This document shows, piece by piece, positions 1 through 6,077 of a DNA stretch of 24,884 nt. The position numbers and the translations under genes are program-made. This stretch comes from CAMCHP01 sp036835325 (GTDB lineage: Bacteria; Bacteroidota; Bacteroidia; Flavobacteriales_D; Sanyastnellaceae). Position 1 is the stretch's first letter, and every line of letters begins with the position of its first letter. Under the pieces are notes generated by a model. It saw only the letters and a program-made list of their open reading frames with translations. It did no database searches and was not told the DNA's origin. The stretch spans positions 1 to 24,884 of the forward strand of contig DAITMF010000046.1 of NCBI GenBank assembly GCA_036835325.1, read 5' to 3'.

Positions 1-87
1 GTGAAACATCAGCTCGCCATGGTCGGCTTTGATTTGGTCAATCAACTCTTTTGCAGCCGGTGTGCAATCAACGCGTTGGTGTGCCAT
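1..87 (-). CDS. DUF779 family protein, N-terminal 29 residues only
   Basis: This is the first 29 codons of a reverse-strand gene that runs off the left edge. It starts at the ATG whose complement is 85-87 and reads MAHQRVDCTPAAKELIDQIK followed by a short stretch ending GELMFH. The pattern of a Thr-Pro-Ala-Ala helix followed by a His-Gly-x-Leu-Met-Phe-His segment is what I recall for DUF779 proteins, small proteins of about 120 residues that commonly sit beside acetaldehyde-type aldehyde dehydrogenases. Here it lies directly downstream of such a dehydrogenase on the same strand, separated by a terminator-like hairpin. The biochemical role of DUF779 is not known to me. The family call rests on 29 residues plus context. 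Confidence 0.65.
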   Translation of the reverse strand, partial: MAHQRVDCTPAAKELIDQIKADHGELMFH

Positions 88-100
88 AATGGGGTTGATT

Positions 101-146
101 AAATAAAAAAGGAGGTCTGGCTGCCTTTCCCTGCTGCCAGACCTCC
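101..146 (-). terminator. Rho-independent terminator or attenuator after the aldehyde dehydrogenase
   Basis: An 11-bp perfect inverted repeat (GGAGGTCTGGC at 111-121, GCCAGACCTCC at 136-146) is followed, in the direction of the dehydrogenase, by a T-rich run (complement of the A-rich 101-110). It lies 18 nt past the dehydrogenase stop codon and before the DUF779 start. It could end the transcript completely or allow partial read-through into DUF779. Confidence 0.85.
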
Positions 147-164
147 GGTGATGGTTTTATTTAC

Positions 165-1691
165 TTAGAAAAATCCCAACTTGTTCTTATCGTACGAAAT
201 CAGCATGTTCTTGTTCTGACGGTAATGGTTGAGCATCATGAGGTGCGTTTCACGTCCGAAACCTGATTTCTTGTACCCGCCAAATGGCGCATGTGCGGGG
301 TATGCGTGGTAACAGTTTACCCAAACACGCCCGGCCTGAATGGCGCGCGGCACGGTGTAGGCTTCGTGGGCATCTCGGGTCCACACACCGGCACCCAAAC
401 CGTAGAGGGTGTCGTTGGCGATTTCGATGGCTTCTTCGGTGGTTTTGAAAGTGGTTACTGAGGTGACCGGGCCGAAGATTTCTTCTTGGAAGACGCGCAT
501 CTTGTTGTGGCCTTTCAAGATGGTCGGCTTGATGTAGTAGCCTTTCTCCAAACCGCTGTTCATGTAGTGTGCAGTGCCACCGGTGAGGACTTCGGCTCCC
601 TCCTCTTTGCCGATTTCGATGTAGCTGAGGATTTTTTCGAACTGATCGTTCGATGCCTGAGCACCCATCATGGTAGTTGTGTCAAGCGGATGACCCATTT
701 TGATGGCTTCCACGCGTTCAATTACACGTGCGATGAACTTGTCGTAGATGCTTTCGTGGACGAGTATGCGGCTTGGGCAGGTACACACCTCACCTTGGTT
801 CAGGGCGAACATGGCGGCACCTTCGAGGCATTTGTCGAAGAACTCATCGTCAGCATCCATCACCGATGGGAAGAAGATGTTGGGCGACTTACCGCCGAGC
901 TCCATCGTCACCGGATTGAGGTTTTCAGATGCGTACTGCATGATCAAACGGCCGGTGGTGGTTTCACCGGTGAAGGCCACTTTGTGCACACGGGGCGACT
1001 GAGCAAGCGGCTTGCCTGCTTCCGGACCAAAGCCGTTTACAACGCCTACCACGCCGGGAGGAATGAGGTCGCCAATGATCTCCATCAGTACCATGATGGA
1101 AACGGGCGTTTGTTCAGCGGGCTTCACAATGGTGCAGCATCCGGCAGCGAGAGCGGGAGCCATCTTCCATGTTGCCATGAGCAGTGGGAAGTTCCACGGA
1201 ATGATCTGCGCCACCACACCGATGGGCTCCTTCACGTTCACCGAAACGGTGGTGCTGTCGAGTTCGGCCATGCTGCTTTCTTCAGCGCGGATCACACCAC
1301 CGAAGTAGCGGAAGTGATCAACCACCAAGGCCAAGTCGGCGTTAATGGTTTCGCGAACAGGCTTGCCGTTGTCAACCGTTTCAACGGCTGCGAGGTACTG
1401 CAAATTCGCTTCAATGCGGTCAGCAATTTTGAGCAGGATGTTGCTGCGGTACGTGGCCGAGGTCTTGCTCCAGGTTTCGAAGGCTTTGTGGGCCGCGTCA
1501 AGCGCACGTTCAACGTCAGCCGCTTTGCTGCGTGCAACACGAGCGAAGGGCTTGCCATCGATTGGACTGATCGCTTCGAAGTATTCACCTGAGGCCGGTG
1601 CAACCCACTGGCCGCCGATGTAATTGTCGTAAATCGCTTTGAATTCAGGACGTGCCAACTGCGTTGTTGGCTTTTGAGCTACTGCTTCCAT
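165..1691 (-). CDS. NAD-dependent aldehyde dehydrogenase (acetaldehyde dehydrogenase type)
   Basis: A 508-residue cytosolic aldehyde dehydrogenase that would oxidise acetaldehyde or related aldehydes to the acid with NAD. Visible family landmarks are the cofactor-site PWNFP (about 165-169), the general-base Glu265 in MELGGKSP, the catalytic Cys303 in NQGEVC, and the C-terminal PFGGYKKSGFGRE block. Length and the end NKNMLISYDKNKLGFF fit the AldB/ExaC-like group of about 506 residues. I chose the start MEAVAQ at 1691. The frame stays open another 23 codons upstream, but that extension has no family similarity and covers the repeated GGATGGATG element. A divergent AraC-type regulator and a downstream DUF779 gene form a familiar aldehyde-responsive module, so induction by alcohols or aldehydes is likely (inference). 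A hairpin terminator follows the stop codon. Confidence 0.95.
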   Translation of the reverse strand: MEAVAQKPTTQLARPEFKAIYDNYIGGQWVAPASGEYFEAISPIDGKPFARVARSKAADVERALDAAHKAFETWSKTSATYRSNILLKIADRIEANLQYLAAVETVDNGKPVRETINADLALVVDHFRYFGGVIRAEESSMAELDSTTVSVNVKEPIGVVAQIIPWNFPLLMATWKMAPALAAGCCTIVKPAEQTPVSIMVLMEIIGDLIPPGVVGVVNGFGPEAGKPLAQSPRVHKVAFTGETTTGRLIMQYASENLNPVTMELGGKSPNIFFPSVMDADDEFFDKCLEGAAMFALNQGEVCTCPSRILVHESIYDKFIARVIERVEAIKMGHPLDTTTMMGAQASNDQFEKILSYIEIGKEEGAEVLTGGTAHYMNSGLEKGYYIKPTILKGHNKMRVFQEEIFGPVTSVTTFKTTEEAIEIANDTLYGLGAGVWTRDAHEAYTVPRAIQAGRVWVNCYHAYPAHAPFGGYKKSGFGRETHLMMLNHYRQNKNMLISYDKNKLGFF

Positions 1692-1727
1692 AGGTTTGAT
1701 TTTTATGGTTGGTGCAAGTTCAGTCAA

Positions 1728-1742
1728 CATCCATCCATCCCC
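1728..1742 (-). repeat. GGGGATGGATGGATG element in the aldehyde dehydrogenase leader
   Basis: On the reverse strand the sequence reads AAGGGGATGGATGGATG, with two overlapping copies of the 9-mer GGATGGATG. It ends about 37 nt upstream of the chosen start codon and points toward the dehydrogenase. It is one of nine loci of this 9-mer in the window. Confidence 0.7.
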
Positions 1743-1852
1743 TTGAATCAATAATCTCATTCATTAGCACAATTGTCTCATTGTTTGACCAAAGTCATTT
1801 CTTGACCGCTTCAAATGAAGTAGCTTACACTTCCAAACGATCATTTTTCCCC

Positions 1853-2791
1853 ATGCTTGCAGGTATCAACCTAAAAGAGAAGTACAAGATTTTCAGTTCA
1901 CCCAATGTTGAGGTAGAACATCGCACCGCGCACCAAGCCGATCATGCAGTGCTCAACGTGTACGAAACCCGGCGGCATGCGTACCACTTCGACCTCGTTT
2001 TTGACAGCCCGGTGGTGGTGAGCATGATTCAAGGAAAGAAGATCATGCACTTGCGTTCAAAAGATCCGTTTGAGTTTACGCCTGGCGAAACGGTCGTGAT
2101 GCCCGCTTCGGAGCTGATGTACATTGATTTCCCTGAGGCAACACATGAAGCGCCAACCCAATGCATGGCCTTGGAAATCAGCGACGGGTTCGTCCGTCAC
2201 ACAATGGAATGGCTCAACGAGAATTTCCCGCGGGTAGATGCCGGCGAGTGGAAATGGACGAAAGAAAACTTCCATCTTCTCAACAATGCGCGTGTGCAGC
2301 AAGACCTGAACCGATTGATTCGTGTGATGGTTGAAAACGATTGGATGCGTCAATTGCGGGCCACAAATACCACGCGCGAGTTGATTGCCACCTTGATGCA
2401 AACCCAGGCACGCGGGTTTTTACTTCAGCACACCGATGCACTGTCAACGCGCAACCGACTGGCGCACGTCGTGAAGTACATCCGCGAGAACATTGCACGC
2501 GACATTTCAGTGTGTGAATTGGCTGAGCAAGCGTGCTTGTCGCGCGCGCAATTCTTTCGCTCGTTCCAGCGCGAGTTGGGCGAGTCGCCGGTGCGTTTCA
2601 TCAATCGCGAGCGCATCCGCCGAGCCAAGCGCGCCATGCTCATGCACGGCCAAAGCATCAGTTCGGCTTGTCTTGAAGCCGGCTTCAGCAGCGAAAATTA
2701 CTTCTCACGGGTGTTCCGTCAATTGGAAGGTGTTAGTCCTACCATCTGGCTTAAGCAAACGCTCACGCAGAAATTGCATCAGGCGGGGTGA
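1853..2791 (+). CDS. AraC-family transcriptional regulator
   Basis: A 312-residue regulator. The N-terminal half (about 20-180) looks like the AraC_N ligand-sensing domain, with VVVSMIQGKKIMHL followed by a PGETVVMPASE segment. The C-terminal hundred residues form the double helix-turn-helix: the first around ISVCELAEQACLSRAQFFRSF, the second around SISSACLEAGFSSENYFSRV, followed by the family GVSPTIW motif. I chose ATG 1853 because the upstream 48 codons of open frame cross the divergent control region and look non-coding. It is divergent from the aldehyde dehydrogenase with 161 bp between the start codons, so it probably controls that gene and perhaps itself (inference). The stop codon is followed by a gap holding two palindromic repeats. 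Confidence 0.9.
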   Translation: MLAGINLKEKYKIFSSPNVEVEHRTAHQADHAVLNVYETRRHAYHFDLVFDSPVVVSMIQGKKIMHLRSKDPFEFTPGETVVMPASELMYIDFPEATHEAPTQCMALEISDGFVRHTMEWLNENFPRVDAGEWKWTKENFHLLNNARVQQDLNRLIRVMVENDWMRQLRATNTTRELIATLMQTQARGFLLQHTDALSTRNRLAHVVKYIRENIARDISVCELAEQACLSRAQFFRSFQRELGESPVRFINRERIRRAKRAMLMHGQSISSACLEAGFSSENYFSRVFRQLEGVSPTIWLKQTLTQKLHQAG

Positions 2792-2848
2792 GGTTTTAAG
2801 CAGAATCTTCGACGCCCTTGGATGTTCTCTTTCGCCAATCCGCAAACC

Positions 2849-2904
2849 GTTCGATAGTATCGAACACTTTTCGGTTATAGCATTCGATAGTACCGAACAC
2901 TTTT
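2849..2904. repeat. Two palindromic 22-nt direct repeats, 33 bp apart (operator-like)
   Basis: TTCGATAGTATCGAACACTT (continuing TT) at 2850-2871 recurs at 2883-2904 with one mismatch. The first copy is a perfect 8-bp-arm palindrome, GTTCGATA G TATCGAAC at 2849-2865. The second is imperfect, with 6 of 8 arm positions matching. The centre-to-centre distance of 33 bp is about three helical turns. The pair sits in the 267-bp gap between the AraC gene and the PhnA-like gene. It may be an operator pair for a dimeric repressor, or tandem weak terminators for the AraC transcript, since each palindrome is followed by ACTTTT. The rest of the gap, apart from a poor promoter-like stretch near 3004-3029, shows nothing I can name. 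Confidence 0.7.
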
Positions 2905-3058
2905 GTGCCGTCAACCGTTCAACTTACAGCTCGCATGCACTGATTAACGAATTGCGACGTGCTGGTGGCTTGGCACTTGGCAACGGCGTAGTTGCTGGGG
3001 CAGTTGACAAATTGAAAATCGTTTCTTTGCACTAGGAACCCATAAATCCGCATTCTTC

Positions 3059-3400
3059 ATGCCTGCAATCCCGCCATGCCCTTCGTGCCAATCCATTTAC
3101 GGTTACGAGATGAATGGAATCTTCGTTTGTCCTCAATGTGCATTTGAATGGTCGCTTGCCGCTGCCGTCGATGAAGCAGCTGTTGAGCACGTTGTCAAAG
3201 ATGCGAATGGCAACGTGCTGACCGATGGCGACTCGGTCGTTGTTATCAAAGATTTGCCGGTCAAAGGCTCTTCGAAGCCGGTCAAGGCCGGTACCAAGGT
3301 GAAGAACATCCGTTTGGTCGATGGTGACCACAACATCGATTGTAAGATTGACGGCTTCGGTGCGATGGCGTTAAAATCCGAATTCGTGCGAAAGGCCTAA
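3059..3400 (+). CDS. yjdM: PhnA/YjdM-like zinc-ribbon protein
   Basis: A 113-residue protein matching the PhnA (YjdM) family in full length. An N-terminal zinc ribbon is visible as Cys7-x2-Cys10 and Cys24-x2-Cys27. It is followed by the family core, with the DANGNVLTDGDSVVVIKDL segment, KGSSKPVKAGTKVKNIRL and a C-terminal IDGFGAMALKSEFVRK. Despite the old name (alkylphosphonate uptake), the family is not established as a phosphonate enzyme, and no phn genes are nearby. The start ATG at 3059 fits the family. It is preceded by the palindrome pair and converges on the next gene with 3 nt between the stop codons. Confidence 0.92.
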   Translation: MPAIPPCPSCQSIYGYEMNGIFVCPQCAFEWSLAAAVDEAAVEHVVKDANGNVLTDGDSVVVIKDLPVKGSSKPVKAGTKVKNIRLVDGDHNIDCKIDGFGAMALKSEFVRKA

Positions 3401-3403
3401 CAT

Positions 3404-3811
3404 TCACTCGCTGAGCGACCACGCTCGGCGAATCAGCCCCTCCTCTACTTCGTAGATCATGACGATGAACCACGGCTCGGCTTGGCCGTTGCGGCCAGTG
3501 ATGCGCTCGTAATCAATAACGCGGTTGCCGATGACGGTACGGGTTGTAACCTCGCTGTGCAAGTCGGGCGAGTTTTCAAAGAGTTTACCGTACAGCGTGC
3601 GCAGTTGTACTTTGCCGGCAGCGAAGGGTTCATCGTTTCCAAGCCGGTAGAGTTTGGCATCTTCGGCAAAGACGGCCAAAAAGGCATCAATATCGCCGGC
3701 GTTGTAGGCATCCAACTGAGCTTGGACAACTTCTCTAGGTAGCGTTTGTGCAATCAACGTTGTAGGGATTGTTAAAGCTGCCACCAGCAGCGCAGTCATG
3801 ATGTAACGCAT
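3404..3811 (-). CDS. Secreted NTF2-like (SnoaL/ketosteroid-isomerase fold) protein
   Basis: A 135-residue protein with a clear signal peptide (MRYIMTALLVAALTIPTTLIA, cleavage before QTLP). The mature part has the NTF2-like pattern: a first helix with QAQLDAYNAGDIDAFLAVFAEDAKLY, a middle FENSPDLHSEVTTRTVIGNRVIDYE strand pair and a C-terminal EPWFIVMIYEVEEGLIRRAW strand. Proteins of this type are often annotated as nuclear transport factor 2 or steroid delta-isomerase-like, but substrates are generally unknown and I assign none. It is transcribed from just after the Yip1-like gene on the same strand, 9 nt apart, and converges on the PhnA-like gene. Confidence 0.85.
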   Translation of the reverse strand: MRYIMTALLVAALTIPTTLIAQTLPREVVQAQLDAYNAGDIDAFLAVFAEDAKLYRLGNDEPFAAGKVQLRTLYGKLFENSPDLHSEVTTRTVIGNRVIDYERITGRNGQAEPWFIVMIYEVEEGLIRRAWSLSE

Positions 3812-3820
3812 GGCGTAAAG

Positions 3821-4468
3821 TTAACGAACAAGCGCCAAGAAACTGGCTATCACCCCCAATGACAACGGAATAATCACCGATATGGTTGATTTGGTTAAAG
3901 AAATTCGCTGGATCTCTGAAGTAGCAACCACAAGAAGCACCACCGAATACAGCAGTGCTGCCAACGATGCCGCACCAAGCGCAACGGAACCTACGAACCA
4001 ATACGAGTTGTCAAATTCGCCGGTAATGGATAATAGCGAATCGTAGAAACCCGATTGAATCAAAAAAACCTCAAAAACAACCCGCACCGGTGCCAAAAGT
4101 GCCATGGGCAAATACGCATACACAAAGCACCTGTACATTTGGCTGGTATTCCCTTTTCCGCCGAATTGCCCTGAAATCCAACTCACTACTGCCGCTGTGA
4201 TGTAGATGCCAAACCACCCCAACGCCGCGCCGGCACCAACTTTAATAAGTACCGATCCGGTCGTATTCGACAAGAACTCAAAGCCATCAAAGGTGCGCGC
4301 AACACCGGCCATGGCTACCAAAATGTACCAAAACGCTTGATACTCGGTTGCATTGATGAACCTAAACACCCGCCGTGGCCGTGTCCAAATCTCGGTAAAC
4401 ACCTCACGATCGGTCAGTTGTTCAATCTCGGCATCAAGGGTTTCATCGCGGTCAAGTACTTCTTCCAT
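3821..4468 (-). CDS. Yip1-like integral membrane protein
   Basis: A 215-residue membrane protein. A charged N-terminal tail (MEEVLDRDETLDAEIEQLTD) leads into FTEIWTRPRRVFRFI, the Trp-x-x-Pro pattern seen at the start of bacterial Yip1-domain proteins, followed by five or so hydrophobic segments. A GGKGNTSQMYRCFVYAYLPM loop after the second segment is also typical. The role is unknown. The start at 4468 is chosen over the longer open frame because the extra 64 codons lie in the tail of the preceding gene and the promoter-like region. A TTTG-N20-TATGTTTA promoter candidate lies 26 nt upstream of the start codon and overlaps a copy of the repeated GGATGGATG element. The NTF2-like gene follows closely and may be co-transcribed. 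Confidence 0.8.
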   Translation of the reverse strand: MEEVLDRDETLDAEIEQLTDREVFTEIWTRPRRVFRFINATEYQAFWYILVAMAGVARTFDGFEFLSNTTGSVLIKVGAGAALGWFGIYITAAVVSWISGQFGGKGNTSQMYRCFVYAYLPMALLAPVRVVFEVFLIQSGFYDSLLSITGEFDNSYWFVGSVALGAASLAALLYSVVLLVVATSEIQRISLTKSTISVIIPLSLGVIASFLALVR

Positions 4469-4493
4469 GCGTACGTTTTGTAAGTCGGAGGTG

Positions 4494-4525
4494 TAAACAT
4501 AGACCACCGTGCACATCCATCCAAA
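4494..4525 (-). promoter_or_regulatory. Bacteroidota-type promoter for the Yip1-like gene
   Basis: On the reverse strand TTTG (4525-4522), exactly 20 nt, then TATGTTTA (4501-4494), against the known Bacteroidota consensus TTTG, 19-21 nt, TAnnTTTG. The first bases after TTTG are the repeated GATGGATG, so the -33 element and the GGATGGATG element overlap here. Confidence 0.55.
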
Positions 4526-4529
4526 AAAA
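4514..4529 (-). repeat. T7-GGATGGATG element before the Yip1-like gene
   Basis: The reverse strand reads seven T followed by GGATGGATG. It ends 45 nt upstream of the start codon at 4468 and points toward that gene. It coincides with the -33 part of the promoter candidate. Confidence 0.7.
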
Positions 4530-4548
4530 GAAAGACTAAACCGTAAAA

Positions 4549-5601
4549 CTACGCTTCGAGCTTTAGCAGAAAGTCGATGGTATCTACGCCATCGGCATAG
4601 TCGTTCAGTTTGGGTTGCTGCGCACCTCCAAACGGAATGTGGCGGTGCGACACCACGCACTGCAGCTCATCGGCACGTTCGGTCAGAGTGCGCTCAACCA
4701 AAGCCAAATCGCTGTACCGCTCGTAGAACAAACTCCCCACCGGACTCACAAGCGCGGGGTCTTCTTTTACAATCAGAAAGCCGTTCTCAATGAGGTCTTC
4801 TTGATTCAGCAACCACAGGGCCTTGTGGTAGTCGTAGTTGTTGGCGTACTTGTTGTGCTGTCCAGTCTCACGAAAGGCGAACAAAGCTCCGAATATGCGA
4901 TCGAGGTCAAAATCGACCGGAATGTAGAGCTTCGTAACGTTGCGGCATCCCAAGCCAAAATAGTCGAAGATGTCGTGTCCCAACGCGGCCAGTTCGCCGT
5001 CGGTTTCGGTGCCGTCGAGCACCGCTACGCTGGTGCGATTGCGTCGAATCACACGGGGTAAATGACGGAAGTAATAATCAAAATGCCGGGCGGTGTTCCC
5101 GCTTCCCGTCGCAATGATGGCATCAATCTCCGGCAGCTTCATTGCAACGTACACGACCTGTTCTTTGAAGCCTTCTTCAATAGAAAACAGCAGGTCAAGT
5201 ACCGAGGGTAAAAGTCGGTTGTCGTCGCGCGATGTCTTGATCACCGCGGTATGGCCGCACATCAAGGTCGATAGCACATCGTGAAATCCTACAAGCGGTA
5301 TGTTCCCTGCCAAAATCAGCCCCACCTTTTTGGGTTGAATTTGGTCAATCCGGTAGGACGATAGCCACGACGAAAAGCCTTCTTCGGTCATGGCAGAGCC
5401 CAACGCCGCAAACGATCGGCGGACGTTCTCTTCCGTAAACCATCCGTTGTGGAACTTTTCACGTACAATCAACTCGTCAAAGCGACTTAGCATGGCAAGG
5501 TCAAGATTATCAGCATGTTCGCGTTCTTCTGGCGCTTGGCCAAATGCGCTGAAATATTTGCCGAGCCGAACAAAGGCCGCCGTACGTTGGTTTAGTGTCA
5601 T
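4549..5601 (-). CDS. LuxC-like acyl-CoA reductase
   Basis: A 350-residue protein of the LuxC/acyl-CoA reductase family (aldehyde-dehydrogenase fold), which would reduce an acyl-CoA or acyl-enzyme to a fatty aldehyde with NAD(P)H. Seen are the N-terminal nucleotide-binding stretch with GLILAGNIPLVGFHD (about 94-108), a TGSGNTARHFDYYF segment (165-178), RRNRTSVAVLDG, and the likely catalytic Cys219 in FGLGCRNVTKLYIP. Start MTLNQR at 5601 is preferred. The upstream in-frame codons fall in the intergenic hairpin region. Many flavobacteria keep this gene next to a dicluster ferredoxin, as here in divergent orientation with 83 bp between starts. The native substrate cannot be read from sequence; no other lux genes are present, so bioluminescence is not implied. 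Confidence 0.88.
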   Translation of the reverse strand: MTLNQRTAAFVRLGKYFSAFGQAPEEREHADNLDLAMLSRFDELIVREKFHNGWFTEENVRRSFAALGSAMTEEGFSSWLSSYRIDQIQPKKVGLILAGNIPLVGFHDVLSTLMCGHTAVIKTSRDDNRLLPSVLDLLFSIEEGFKEQVVYVAMKLPEIDAIIATGSGNTARHFDYYFRHLPRVIRRNRTSVAVLDGTETDGELAALGHDIFDYFGLGCRNVTKLYIPVDFDLDRIFGALFAFRETGQHNKYANNYDYHKALWLLNQEDLIENGFLIVKEDPALVSPVGSLFYERYSDLALVERTLTERADELQCVVSHRHIPFGGAQQPKLNDYADGVDTIDFLLKLEA

Positions 5602-5614
5602 AAATAAGCGATTG

Positions 5615-5634
5615 CATCCCCTAAAAAGGGGATG
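5615..5634 (-). promoter_or_regulatory. Perfect 7-bp hairpin in the acyl-CoA reductase leader
   Basis: CATCCCC (5615-5621), six-base loop, GGGGATG (5628-5634). On the reverse strand it would lie in the mRNA leader 13 nt before the start codon, if transcription begins from the TACTTTTG box at 5663-5656. There is no T-run after the stem, so it is a leader hairpin or DNA operator rather than a terminator. The right arm on the reverse strand, TTTTTAGGGGATG, resembles the recurrent T-run plus GGGGATGGATG element. Confidence 0.55.
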
Positions 5635-5642
5635 TCGTAATG

Positions 5643-5650
5643 TATATTTG
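5643..5650 (+). promoter_or_regulatory. -7 box TATATTTG for the ferredoxin gene
   Basis: A perfect TAnnTTTG match located 34 nt before the ferredoxin start codon. No convincing TTTG was found at the usual -33 distance. Confidence 0.5.
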
Positions 5651-5655
5651 CAGCG

Positions 5656-5663
5656 CAAAAGTA
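5656..5663 (-). promoter_or_regulatory. -7 box TACTTTTG for the acyl-CoA reductase gene
   Basis: A perfect TAnnTTTG match on the reverse strand, five bases from the oppositely facing ferredoxin box. It would give a leader of about 50 nt carrying the 5615-5634 hairpin. There is no TTTG at the expected -33 distance, so confidence is moderate. Confidence 0.4.
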
Positions 5664-5684
5664 CGAACACCAAAGACGAGTCCC

Positions 5685-6032
5685 ATGGCCATCATGATAA
5701 CCGACGAGTGCATCAACTGCGGTGCCTGTGAACCTGAATGTCCGAACAATGCAATTTACGAAGGCGGCGCTGAATGGCGCTACGCCGACGGCACCGGCCT
5801 GCGTGGAGCCATTCAACTCCTCAATGGAGCAAACGCCAACGCCGATGCCGAGAACGAGCCGGTAAGCATGGATGTATACTTCATCGTTACCGATAAGTGC
5901 ACCGAATGCGTTGGCTTTCACGATGAACCTCAGTGCGCCGCAGTGTGCCCGGTCGATTGCTGCGTTGACGATCCTGAGCACCGCGAAAGCGAAGATCAAC
6001 TGATGGCCAAAAAAGAGTTCATGCACCTCTAA
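5685..6032 (+). CDS. Dicluster [4Fe-4S] ferredoxin
   Basis: A 115-residue cytosolic electron carrier with two iron-sulfur cluster motifs. The first is Cys9-x2-Cys12-x2-Cys15-x3-Cys19-Pro. The second is Cys72-x2-Cys75-x8-Cys84-x3-Cys88-Pro, with extra Cys92 and Cys93 after it. The eight-residue gap in the second motif and the roughly 50-residue insert between the clusters are typical of the YfhL/Alv-type ferredoxin group found in flavobacteria. The start at ATG 5685 (MAIMITDECINCG) is the family start; an earlier ATG at 5640 would overlap the promoter box. It is divergent from the acyl-CoA reductase, and a functional link is plausible but not shown. Confidence 0.93.
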   Translation: MAIMITDECINCGACEPECPNNAIYEGGAEWRYADGTGLRGAIQLLNGANANADAENEPVSMDVYFIVTDKCTECVGFHDEPQCAAVCPVDCCVDDPEHRESEDQLMAKKEFMHL

Positions 6033-6077
6033 TAGAGGATTGCGCACTCTCGGCACGATTTTCGCGTTCTTTGGAAC

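Noticed and set aside
486..1592. A 368-codon forward open frame opposite the aldehyde dehydrogenase
   Set aside because: The opposite strand encodes a full, motif-perfect aldehyde dehydrogenase. The translated product is His- and Val-rich without domains and is explained as an antisense shadow.
2705..2914. A reverse frame reading the palindromes as an 11-residue protein repeat (KCSVLSNA, KCSILSNG)
   Set aside because: The repeat follows from the 33-bp spacing being a multiple of three. The frame also runs into the AraC coding region and has no recognisable domain.
2493..3035. A 180-codon forward open frame overlapping the end of the AraC gene and the palindromes
   Set aside because: It overlaps the helix-turn-helix codons in another frame and has the low-complexity Ser/Arg look of a shadow. 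No start context or similarity supports it.
4549..6032. A bioluminescence (lux) system
   Set aside because: Only a LuxC-like reductase is present; no luciferase subunits, LuxD or LuxE occur nearby. The gene is widespread in non-luminous flavobacteria.
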